DNA of 64,000 bases. It comes from Microbacteriaceae bacterium X2B (GTDB lineage Bacteria; Actinomycetota; Actinomycetes; Actinomycetales; Microbacteriaceae). The DNA is taken from positions 1 through 64,000 of the forward strand of contig SCPB01000001.1 in assembly GCA_005502445.1 (NCBI GenBank), read 5' to 3'. Below are positions 45,992 through 53,256 of this stretch, one piece after another. The notes beneath the pieces are model-generated. The model was not told the origin of the DNA and made no database searches. It saw only the letters and a list, made by a program, of their open reading frames with translations. Position numbers and translations under genes: made by a program. Numbering within the stretch: position 1 is the stretch's first letter; each line of letters starts with the position of its first letter.

Positions 45992-46900
45992 ATGACGGAT
46001 CACCGGTCCGCCGGCGCATCCGCACAGCTCCTCGACGGCACCGCGACGGCTCGCGCCATCAAGGCAGAGCTCGCCGAGCGCGTCGCCGTGCTGCGCGAGC
46101 GCGGCGTCGTGCCGGGGCTCGCGACGGTGCTCGTCGGCGGCGACCCCGGCTCGCGCTGGTACGTCGCGGGCAAGCACCGCGACTGCGCCGAGGTCGGTAT
46201 CGCGTCGATCCGCCGTGACCTGCCCGCCGATGCGACCCAGGGCGAGCTCGAGGCGGTCATCGACGAGCTCAACGACGACCCGGCCGTGACGGGATTCATC
46301 GTGCAGCTGCCCCTGCCGAAGCACCTCGACACCGACGCGATCCTCGAGCGCGTCGCCCCCGGGAAGGACGCCGACGGACTGCACCCGACGAACCTCGGCC
46401 GCCTCGTGCTGCGCGTCGACCGCGAGATCGACACGCCCCTGCCGTGCACGCCGCGCGGCGTCATCGAGCTCGTCGAGCGTCACGGCCTCTCCTGGGCGGG
46501 CAAGGATGTCGTGGTCATCGGGCGCGGCGTCACCGTCGGCCGGGCGATCGGCGCGCTCCTGACGCGGCGCGAGTACAACGCGACCGTCACCCTGACGCAC
46601 ACCGGTACGCGCGACCTCGGCGCGCATCTGCGGCGGGCCGACGTGATCGTCGCCGCGGCGGGCGTGCCGGGCATCGTCTCGGCGGCCGACGTCAAGCCGG
46701 GTGCGATCGTGCTCGACGTCGGCGTCTCGAGAGTCGTCGACCCCGCGACGGGCGAGTCGCGCATCGCCGGAGACGTCGCCGCCGATGTCGCGTCGGTCGC
46801 CTCGTGGGTGTCGCCGAACCCCGGCGGTGTCGGCCCGATGACACGAGCGCTCCTGCTCGCGAACGTCGTCGAGACCGCCGAGCGCGCCGCCACCGCCTGA
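45992..46900 (+). CDS. folD: Methylenetetrahydrofolate dehydrogenase/cyclohydrolase
   Basis: A 302-residue bifunctional enzyme making 10-formyl-THF from 5,10-methylene-THF. Catalytic Lys region [17 protein letters not shown] is a variant of the usual YxxxK motif, [13 protein letters not shown] and [14 protein letters not shown] bind folate, and [17 protein letters not shown] is the NADP site. The ATG is 2 nt after the glyA stop (an in-frame GTG at 45986 overlaps it). The stop lies in the first copy of a 15-bp tandem repeat, CGCCACCGCCTGACG (46888-46917). Confidence 0.95.
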   Translation: MTDHRSAGASAQLLDGTATARAIKAELAERVAVLRERGVVPGLATVLVGGDPGSRWYVAGKHRDCAEVGIASIRRDLPADATQGELEAVIDELNDDPAVTGFIVQLPLPKHLDTDAILERVAPGKDADGLHPTNLGRLVLRVDREIDTPLPCTPRGVIELVERHGLSWAGKDVVVIGRGVTVGRAIGALLTRREYNATVTLTHTGTRDLGAHLRRADVIVAAAGVPGIVSAADVKPGAIVLDVGVSRVVDPATGESRIAGDVAADVASVASWVSPNPGGVGPMTRALLLANVVETAERAATA

Positions 46901-46976
46901 CGCGCCACCGCCTGACGCGCCCGTCGCCCGTCGGTCGCTCGGCCCGCGGGAGCGATGCGCGGCGTCCGGACTGCGC

Positions 46977-48680
46977 CTACGGGCGGCCCGTGGCGAGGCG
47001 CAGTCGCACCGCCTGACCGGGCCGAAGCTGCGCCAGGAGGTCGAGCGAGGCATCCACCACGACGGCGATGACGGGGTAGCCGCCCGTCACCGGGGCATCG
47101 GGCCCGAGCACGGTGGGCGCACCGTCGGGCGAGACCTGGATGCCCCCGGGCAGCATCCCTTCGCTCGGCAGCTCGCGGCCCGTGGCCGCAGCGGCCCGCG
47201 CGAGCGGCGGGCCGTCGAGCCGCACGCCGGTGCGGTCGCTGCGCGCCGAGACGGTCCACTGCGCGTCGAGCAGTGCTCGCCACGACCCGTCGTCGAACCA
47301 GTCGCGGCGCGGGCCCGGCCGCACGTCGAGCGCGACGGGGCCGTCGAGCGGCGGGTCGACGGGCACGAGGTCGACGCTCGGAACGGGCCCGGCGACCGCC
47401 GAACCGAGGGGCAGGATGCTCCCGGCCGCGAGCGGCGCCGGTCCGATTCCCGAGAGGGTGTCGCGCGATCGCGATCCGAGCTCGATCGCGGCGTCGATGC
47501 CGCCGCGCAGTGCGAGGGTCGCCCGCACGCCGTGCTCGAAGGCCCCGAGGCGCAGCAGTGCGCCGTCGCGCTCGCTGCGTGCGGCCGTACGCGGCTCGAT
47601 GCGCGTGCCGTCGAGCGTCACGGGGCCCGTCGCTCCCGTGACGGCGAACCAGGTGCCGGCCGGCAGTGCGAGGGCGAGCCCGCCGAGCAGCACCTCGAGC
47701 GCGGCTGCCGGCTCGTCGTTGCCGACGAGCCGGTTCGCGAGCCGGTGGGCCGCGCGGTCGAAGGGGCCGGCGCCGCCGACGCCGAGCGCCGCCCGGCCGG
47801 GGCGCCCGAGGTCGTGCACGAGCGTGAGCGGCCCCGGCTCGACGACCCTCGCCGCGCGCCCCCGTTCGCGGTTCAGGAGTTCGTGGCCGCGCGACCCGCT
47901 CGCCGGCGTGTCGCGGCTGCTCTCGCCGGTGGGCGCCCCCGTCTCCTGAACCGCGAACGGGGCGCGAGGCGCCGGCGGGGCGGCGTCGGCGGGCCTCGCG
48001 CGCGCGGGCACGAACCGCACGCGCGCGCCCGGCACGATGAGCGCGGGCTGCTCGCGCGCGCCGTCCCAGAGCACGGCCTCGGTGCGGCCGATGAGCTGCC
48101 AGCCGCCGGGCGACGGCCGCGGGTAGATGCCGCAGTACTCGGCGGCGAGGGCGACTGCGCCCGCCGGCACCCGCGCTCGCGAGGTGGAGCGGCGCGGCAG
48201 CGGAGGCAACGGCGGAGGAGCATCCCCGTCGCGAAGCATCGCCGAGGGCACGAGGTAGGGGAATCCGGGGGAGAAGCCGATGAAGGCGCAGGTCCACTCG
48301 ATCTCGGCGTGCCGGTCGGCGACCTCGGACGCCGGGCAGCCCCACGCCGCGGCGACCGTCTCGAGGTCGTCGCCGTCGTAGACCACCGGCAGCTCGACGG
48401 CGGGCGCGTCGGCCACCCGACCGGGTAACGGCTCGAACGGCTCGCCGCCGCCCGGTGCGCCGCCCGTCACGCTGCTCCGCAGCCAGTGCTCGGCGTGCCC
48501 GAGCCCGATGACGGCGGGGTCGATTCGCACGAGCACGGTGCGCGCGGCGGGCACGAGCTCGAGAACGCCGGCGGGCGCGGTCGTCACCCATCGCCGGTGC
48601 GTCGCGACCGCGGCGGCGAGCGAGTCGAACTCGGCGAGCAGCGCGCGGTCGCCGCACGGCAGCAGTCGCGGAGCCGTCAC
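46977..48680 (-). CDS. 5-oxoprolinase subunits B and C fused (PxpB-PxpC)
   Basis: A 567-residue fusion of two 5-oxoprolinase subunits. Residues about 1-220 are the PxpB/KipI domain (LPCGDRALLAEF, CAFIGFSPGFPYL, RVPAGAVALAAEYCGIYPRPSPGGWQLIG). Residues about 265-567 are the PxpC/KipA domain (GPLTLVHDLGRPGRAALGVGGAGPFDRAAHRLANRLVGN, GMLPGGIQVSPDGAPTVLGPDAPVTGGYP). With PxpA it hydrolyses 5-oxoproline (pyroglutamate) to glutamate using ATP. A Pro/Ser-rich linker of about 45 residues joins the domains. The GTG overlaps the pxpA stop. Confidence 0.93.
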   Translation of the reverse strand: MTAPRLLPCGDRALLAEFDSLAAAVATHRRWVTTAPAGVLELVPAARTVLVRIDPAVIGLGHAEHWLRSSVTGGAPGGGEPFEPLPGRVADAPAVELPVVYDGDDLETVAAAWGCPASEVADRHAEIEWTCAFIGFSPGFPYLVPSAMLRDGDAPPPLPPLPRRSTSRARVPAGAVALAAEYCGIYPRPSPGGWQLIGRTEAVLWDGAREQPALIVPGARVRFVPARARPADAAPPAPRAPFAVQETGAPTGESSRDTPASGSRGHELLNRERGRAARVVEPGPLTLVHDLGRPGRAALGVGGAGPFDRAAHRLANRLVGNDEPAAALEVLLGGLALALPAGTWFAVTGATGPVTLDGTRIEPRTAARSERDGALLRLGAFEHGVRATLALRGGIDAAIELGSRSRDTLSGIGPAPLAAGSILPLGSAVAGPVPSVDLVPVDPPLDGPVALDVRPGPRRDWFDDGSWRALLDAQWTVSARSDRTGVRLDGPPLARAAAATGRELPSEGMLPGGIQVSPDGAPTVLGPDAPVTGGYPVIAVVVDASLDLLAQLRPGQAVRLRLATGRP

Positions 48681-49429
48681 CGGAACGCCCGCACGGTCAC
48701 GCCGGCCTCGGCGAGCGCGACGCGCACGGCGCGGGCCATCTCGACGGCGCCGGGGGTGTCGCCGTGCACGCACAGCGAGCGCGGGCGCACGGCGAGGGTC
48801 GAGCCGTCGTTCGCGGCGACGGTGCCGTCGACGGCGAGTCGCACCGCGCGCTCGGCGACGAGGGCGATGTCGTGCAGCACCGCACCCGCCTGCGCGCGCG
48901 GGACGAGCGAGCCGTCGGCGCGATAGGCGCGGTCGGCGAAGGCCTCGACGACGAACTCGACGCCCGCACGAGAGGCCGCGCGCTCGATCGCCGACGCGCC
49001 GAGGCCGAGCACGGGCAGGCCCCGCTCCGCCGCGACGCGGGCGACGACCCCGGCCTGCTCCTCGTCGTGCACGATGCGGTTGTAGAGCGCGCCGTGCGGC
49101 TTGAGGTAGAGCACCTCCGTGCCGGCCGCCGCGGCCGCGGCGTCGAGCCGCTCGATCTGCTCGTGCAGCTGGGCGCTCAGGGTCGCCGCGTCGACGTCGA
49201 CGTCGCGACGGCCGAAACCCTCGCGGTCGTCGTACGAGGGATGCGCGCCGATCACGACGCCGTGGGCGACCGCCGAGCGGCAGGCGGCCGCCATCGTGAC
49301 CGGATCGCCGCCGTGCGCGCCGCAGGCGAGGCTCGCGCTCGAGACGAGGGCGAGCATCTCCGCGTCGTCGCCGATGACGACGGGCAGATACGATTCGCCG
49401 AGGTCGCTGTTGAGGTCGATCTCGAGCAT
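48677..49429 (-). CDS. pxpA: 5-oxoprolinase subunit A (LamB/YcsF family)
   Basis: A 250-residue LamB/YcsF protein: LEIDLNSDLGESYLP at the N-terminus, SASLACGAHGGDPVTM, GVVIGAHPSYDDREGFGRR, YLKPHGALYNRIVHDE and SLCVHGDTPGAVEMARAVR. It is the remaining 5-oxoprolinase component and is translationally coupled to the PxpB-PxpC fusion downstream. It is divergent from the LexA-box gene; its promoter lies in the same 65-bp gap. Confidence 0.94.
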   Translation of the reverse strand: MLEIDLNSDLGESYLPVVIGDDAEMLALVSSASLACGAHGGDPVTMAAACRSAVAHGVVIGAHPSYDDREGFGRRDVDVDAATLSAQLHEQIERLDAAAAAAGTEVLYLKPHGALYNRIVHDEEQAGVVARVAAERGLPVLGLGASAIERAASRAGVEFVVEAFADRAYRADGSLVPRAQAGAVLHDIALVAERAVRLAVDGTVAANDGSTLAVRPRSLCVHGDTPGAVEMARAVRVALAEAGVTVRAFR

Positions 49430-49458
49430 GCGCCGAGCCTACGGCCGAGCGAGCCCCC

Positions 49459-49494
49459 TTGCGCGTGAATCGAACATGTGTTCGACTGTCACCC
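49459..49494 (+). promoter_or_regulatory. LexA (SOS) box promoter of the radical SAM gene
   Basis: TCGAACATGTGTTCGA (49470-49485) is a perfect 16-bp palindrome matching the actinobacterial LexA box CGAAC-N4-GTTCG. It overlaps a TTGCGC -35 (49459-49464), 17-bp spacer and TCGACT -10 (49482-49487); the ATG follows 7 nt later, so the transcript is probably leaderless. The arrangement predicts repression by LexA and induction by DNA damage. Confidence 0.85.
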
Positions 49495-50364
49495 ATGCGG
49501 TGGAGCGGGCAGTCGGCGGGCGCGGCGACCCACGGCACCTTGCCCGAGCTCGACGACACGGTCGCGATCGCGCGACTCTCGGGCCTGCAGCGCACCGTGC
49601 GGCCGCCCGAGTTCGCCGGGCTCGTCTTCCACGAGGTGCTCGCGAAGTCGGCCCTCAACCGCGTTCCCGGCGGCGGCGGAGCGCTGCCGTTCGGCTACAC
49701 GGTCAACCCCTACCGGGGCTGCGCGCACGCGTGCGTGTACTGCTTCGCGCGGCCGACGCACGCCTACCTCGACCTCGACACCGGTGAGGGCTTCGACCGC
49801 CAGATCGTCGTCAAGATCAACGTGGTCGAGGTGCTCGCGCGGGAGGTGCGTCGCGCCTCGTGGGGTCGGCACCCCGTGGCGCTCGGCACCAACACCGATC
49901 CCTATCAGCGCGCGGAGGGGCGGTACGCGCTCATGCCGGGCATCATCACGGCGCTCGCCGAGAGCGGCACGCCCCTCAGCATCCTCACGAAGGGCACCCT
50001 GCTGCGTCGCGACCTCCCGCTGCTCGCGCGCGCCCGCGAGCTCGTGCCGGTCGACGTCGCGATGTCGATCGCCGTCTACGACGACGCTCTTCAACGCTCG
50101 ATCGAGCCGGGCACGCCGTCGACGGATGCCCGGCTCGCGACCGTGACCGCCGCGGTCGAGGCCGGCTTCGAGCCCGCCGTGTTCCTCATGCCGGTGCTGC
50201 CGTACCTCACCGACACGCGCGCCCACCTCGACGAGGCGTTCGCGCGCATCCGCGAGACCGGAGCGCGCACCGTCATGCACTCCGCGCTGCATCTCAAGCC
50301 CGGCGTGCGCGAGTGGTGGTTCGCCTGGCTCGAGCGCGAGCATCCGGAGCTTCTCGACCGCTAA
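49495..50364 (+). CDS. Rv2578c-type radical SAM protein, interrupted by an in-frame stop
   Basis: A 289-residue radical SAM enzyme with the cluster motif CAHACVYCFARP (C-x3-C-x2-C) after GYTVNPYRG, related to SplB-like and Rv2578c proteins. The barrel follows (LGTNTDPYQRAEGRYALMPGII, FLMPVLPYLTD, LHLKPGVREWWFAWL). The frame stops at TAA (50362-50364) right after HPELLDR, but the same frame stays open for 70 more codons with family-like sequence (RALYANGAHAPAGYRKWLA), where relatives have a Tyr. A TAC-to-TAA nonsense change is the simplest reading. The catalytic domain is complete, so a truncated protein may still work. A LexA box predicts SOS induction. Confidence 0.85.
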   Translation: MRWSGQSAGAATHGTLPELDDTVAIARLSGLQRTVRPPEFAGLVFHEVLAKSALNRVPGGGGALPFGYTVNPYRGCAHACVYCFARPTHAYLDLDTGEGFDRQIVVKINVVEVLAREVRRASWGRHPVALGTNTDPYQRAEGRYALMPGIITALAESGTPLSILTKGTLLRRDLPLLARARELVPVDVAMSIAVYDDALQRSIEPGTPSTDARLATVTAAVEAGFEPAVFLMPVLPYLTDTRAHLDEAFARIRETGARTVMHSALHLKPGVREWWFAWLEREHPELLDR

Positions 50365-50577
50365 CGCGCGCTCTATGCGAACGGCGCCCACGCGCCCGCG
50401 GGGTATCGGAAGTGGCTTGCCGCGCGCGTCGCCGCGGTGCGCGCACGGCACGGCCTGGGCAGCCGCCCGCTCGACGCCGCGACCGGCACGATGCGCAGCC
50501 GGGCGCTGCGGGCGCCCGTGGGTGGCGAGCCCTGCGGGCCGAGCGTCGCCGACGCGACCCCGCTCACGCTCTTCTGA
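50365..50577 (+). pseudogene. C-terminal tail of the radical SAM gene after the stop codon
   Basis: In-frame continuation of the upstream gene, 70 codons to TGA at 50575-50577, with coding-like third-position GC. It begins RALYANGAHAPAGYRKWLAARV, the conserved C-terminal helix region of the family, and ends in a basic, Pro-containing tail. It has no start codon or ribosome site of its own near the stop, so it is probably untranslated unless read through. Confidence 0.7.
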
Positions 50578-50613
50578 GCGACTCCGGGCGGCGGTTGACC
50601 CTAGAGTCTCCCT

Positions 50614-51276
50614 ATGGAAACTCCGGCGCGGACGAGTTCGCTCGTGCGCCTCGCGATCCTCGACGACCACGAGCTGCTGCTCGACAGCCTCTCGTCCTGG
50701 ATCGCGGCGAACGCGCCCGACTTCGATCTCGTGCTGACGGCGCCGACCTGGTTCGAGCTCGTGCAGAGCGACCAGTTCCCCACCGATCTGGTGCTGCTCG
50801 ACTTCCAGTTGCAGGAGCCGATCTCGATCGAGGCCCGCGTGCGCACGTGCCGGGCGGCCGGTGCCAAGGTCATCGTGCTCACGAGCCTCGACACGCAGGA
50901 GGCGCGCGACCGTGCGTTCGACGCCGGCGCATCCGCCTTCTTGACGAAGTCGATGCCCCTCGGCGAGGTCATGGAGACCGCTCGTCGCGTGATGGGAATG
51001 GAATCGAACGGCGAGCCGGTGCGCGACTGGCGGCCGCTGCCCAGCGGCGCGCAGCATCCCGCCCGTCCGAAGCTCTCGACGAGCGAGCGCGAGGCGCTCG
51101 TGCTCTACGTCAGCGGGTATTCGACCGCCGCCGTGGCGAAGGAGATGAATGTGAAGTACGAGACCGCGAAGACCTACCTGCGCCGCGTTCGCGAGAAGTA
51201 CGCGCGCGCCGGCCGGCCGGCGAGCACGAAGACCGACCTCATCCGCCGGGCGGCGGAAGACGGGCATCTGCGCTGA
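50614..51276 (+). CDS. NarL/LuxR-family response regulator
   Basis: A 220-residue two-domain regulator. The receiver shows the acidic pair in LAILDDHELLLD, the phospho-acceptor Asp in LVLLDFQL (about residue 63), Thr/Ser in IVLTSLD and Lys in FLTKSMP. The C-terminal helix-turn-helix (LSTSEREALVLYVSGYSTAAVAKEMNVKYETAKTYLRRV in outline) is LuxR-like. No histidine kinase is adjacent, so it is an orphan. A TAGAGT -10 lies 6 nt before the ATG, giving a leaderless mRNA. Its stop overlaps the thymidine kinase start. Confidence 0.9.
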   Translation: METPARTSSLVRLAILDDHELLLDSLSSWIAANAPDFDLVLTAPTWFELVQSDQFPTDLVLLDFQLQEPISIEARVRTCRAAGAKVIVLTSLDTQEARDRAFDAGASAFLTKSMPLGEVMETARRVMGMESNGEPVRDWRPLPSGAQHPARPKLSTSEREALVLYVSGYSTAAVAKEMNVKYETAKTYLRRVREKYARAGRPASTKTDLIRRAAEDGHLR

Positions 51277-51944
51277 TGGCCAAGCTCTACTTCCGGTACG
51301 GCGCGATGAACAGCGGCAAGAGCACGGCGCTGCTGCAGGCCGCATTCAACTACGAGGAGCGCGGCCAGCACGTGCTGCTCGCCAAGCCTCGGATCGACAC
51401 CAAGGGCGAGCAGCTCATCGTCTCGCGACTCGGTGTCACCCGCCCGGTCGACTTCACGATCGGGCCGGATGACGATGTGTACGCGCTCTTCCAGCGCGAG
51501 CGCGAGGCCGTGATCAGGACGACGTCGCACGATGTCGCCTGCTTCCTCCTCGACGAGTCGCAGTTCCTCAGCCCGCAGCAGGTCGATGACCTCCTGCGCA
51601 TCGCCATCCGGGAGGACATCCCCGTCATCGCCTACGGCATCCGCACCGACTTCCAGACGGCGGCCTTCCCCGGCAGCCGGCGCCTGCTCGAGGTCGCGCA
51701 CTCGCTGGAAGAGCTCAAGACCATCTGCCGCTGCGGTCGCAAGGCCGTCTTCAACGCGCGCACCATCGGCGGCGTGTTCGTCTTCGACGGCGACCAGGTC
51801 GCCATCGACGGGGCGGATGTCACGTACGAGAGTCTCTGCGGAGCGTGCTACCTCGACGAGTCGGGCGACTCCCTCGCGTCGGGGTGGCGGGCGCCCGTGG
51901 CGCTGGGTGGTGCAGAGCTGGGGCCGGATCCGGACTTCGCGTGA
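51276..51944 (+). CDS. tdk: Thymidine kinase
   Basis: A 222-residue type II thymidine kinase for pyrimidine salvage. P-loop GAMNSGKSTALLQAAFNYEE, Walker B-like CFLLDESQFL, lasso region GIRTDFQTAAFPGSRRLLEVA, and a structural zinc site from two Cys pairs (CRCG and CGAC). It overlaps the response-regulator stop (TGATG), so the pair is co-transcribed, an unexplained pairing. It ends convergently with the tRNA. Confidence 0.94.
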   Translation: MAKLYFRYGAMNSGKSTALLQAAFNYEERGQHVLLAKPRIDTKGEQLIVSRLGVTRPVDFTIGPDDDVYALFQREREAVIRTTSHDVACFLLDESQFLSPQQVDDLLRIAIREDIPVIAYGIRTDFQTAAFPGSRRLLEVAHSLEELKTICRCGRKAVFNARTIGGVFVFDGDQVAIDGADVTYESLCGACYLDESGDSLASGWRAPVALGGAELGPDPDFA

Positions 51945-52159
51945 TGCTCTGCTGAGCGGCGGCACGGTTGCTCCGGCGCCGGCCGCGATGCGGCCGGCGA
52001 TCGTTGCGCGCAGGCTCAGAGCGCGCGACCCGCGACACTTCTGCTCTCGAACCCGGATTTGCCCCCGCCGCACCGACGACGCAGCGCTGCGCGCTGCGTC
52101 GTTACCGGCGGCGGGGGCCCACCTGCTGGTGCAGCTCCGCGTCCGGATACTCCGGACTC

Positions 52160-52202
52160 AAATGTGAAAGGGACCGCCCACTGGGCGGTCCCTTTCACAT
52201 TT
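52160..52202. terminator. Strong hairpin terminator between tdk and tRNA-Pro
   Basis: Perfect 21-nt arms (52160-52180 and 52182-52202, reading AAATGTGAAAGGGACCGCC at the left) with virtually no loop. It starts 4 nt beyond the 3' end of the tRNA on the minus strand. A smaller hairpin, GTCCGG/CCGGAC, lies at 52141-52157 on the tdk side. Confidence 0.85.
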
Positions 52203-52205
52203 CGG

Positions 52206-52279
52206 TCGGGGTAACAGGATTTGAACCTGCGGCCTCGTCGTCCCGAACGACGCGCGCTACCAAGCTGCGCCATACCCCG
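52206..52279 (-). tRNA. tRNA-Pro (anticodon CGG)
   Basis: A 74-nt tRNA reading CGGGGTATGGCGCAGC from its 5' end. The acceptor stem CGGGGTA pairs with TACCCCG and the discriminator base is A; the anticodon stem CGTCG encloses TTCGGGA, giving anticodon CGG for codon CCG. The T-arm GGTTCAAATCC is standard. CCA is not encoded. All four arms pair cleanly. Confidence 0.96.
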
Positions 52280-52302
52280 GTGGCCGCTGTCGCGGCAACC
52301 CG

Positions 52303-53256
52303 TCAAGAATAGCCGATGTCGTCGGCGACGAGTGTCACGAGCACCGCCTCCGGCGGGCAGGCGAAGCGGAAGGGCGCGTAGATGGAGTGCCCGAGCCCCG
52401 CTGAGACGTTGAGGAACGAGGCCCGATGCGCGTGGTGCCACATGCTGAGCCCCCTCGCGCGGTCGCGGGGCAGGTCGCAATTGGTGATGATCGCGCCGAA
52501 TCCGGGCAGGGCGACCTGCCCGCCGTGCGTGTGGCCGGCGAAGATCACGTCGGCGGCGTGCGTCGTGAAGGCGTCGAGCACCCGCCGATACGGTGCGTGC
52601 GTGACGCCGATCACGACGGCGGGGTCGTCGGTGTCGTCCTCGTCGAGCTCGCGCAGAGCATCCACGAGCCCCGGAAGCACGTCGAGACGGTCCCAGCCAC
52701 GGTGCGCGTCGTTCGTTCCCATGAAGTCCAGGATCGAACCGTTGATCGTCAGCTGTGCGACATCGTTGTTGAGCGAGTGCCAGCCGAGGCGCTGCGTGAA
52801 CAACGCCTCCATCGCCTCGATGTCGAGACGCTCGGGCCCGCTCGAGCCTCTCGCCCGCGAGGGCCCGGTGAGGTAGGCGAGCGGGTTCTTGACGGTCGGA
52901 CCGAAGTAGTCGTTGGAGCCGTTCACGAACACGCCCGGCACTCCGTCGAAGGCCGAGAGCGCATCGACGAGCGCGGGAAGAGCATCGCGATGCCCCATGT
53001 TGTCGCCCGTATCGACGATGAGATCGGGTTCGAGCCCGGCGAGCGAGCGCACCCATTCGACGCGATCGCGCTGCCAGGGCGCCAGGTGCAGGTCGCTGAT
53101 GTGGAGCACGCGGATGGCGTCGGCGCCGGGGGCGAGCACGGGTACGGTCTCGCGCCGCAACCCGTACGCGCGCCGCTCGATGAGCGTCGCATACGCGGCG
53201 GCCGCCGCGGCAGCGACGCCGGCGGCGGCCGCCGTGCCGCGGGCGCTAATCGCCAC
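52303..53256 (-). CDS. Membrane-anchored metallophosphoesterase
   Basis: A 317-residue calcineurin-like phosphoesterase. One N-terminal helix (TAAAAGVAAAAAAAYATLIE) is followed by the metal-binding motifs LHISDLHLAPWQ, DTGDNMGH, VNGSNDYF (the usual GNHD is GSND, so the His is replaced), GVTHAPYRR and FAGHTHGGQVALPGFG. It resembles YkuE/UDP-diacylglucosamine pyrophosphatase-like membrane phosphoesterases; the substrate is unknown. The GTG overlaps the end of the PBP gene by 11 nt, so the two are in one operon, as is common in actinobacteria. Confidence 0.9.
   Translation of the reverse strand: MAISARGTAAAAGVAAAAAAAYATLIERRAYGLRRETVPVLAPGADAIRVLHISDLHLAPWQRDRVEWVRSLAGLEPDLIVDTGDNMGHRDALPALVDALSAFDGVPGVFVNGSNDYFGPTVKNPLAYLTGPSRARGSSGPERLDIEAMEALFTQRLGWHSLNNDVAQLTINGSILDFMGTNDAHRGWDRLDVLPGLVDALRELDEDDTDDPAVVIGVTHAPYRRVLDAFTTHAADVIFAGHTHGGQVALPGFGAIITNCDLPRDRARGLSMWHHAHRASFLNVSAGLGHSIYAPFRFACPPEAVLVTLVADDIGYS

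Noticed and set aside
46888-46917. Tandem 15-bp repeat at the end of folD
   Set aside because: Two copies that look like simple slippage over the stop codon; there is no effect on the folD product because the first stop is used.
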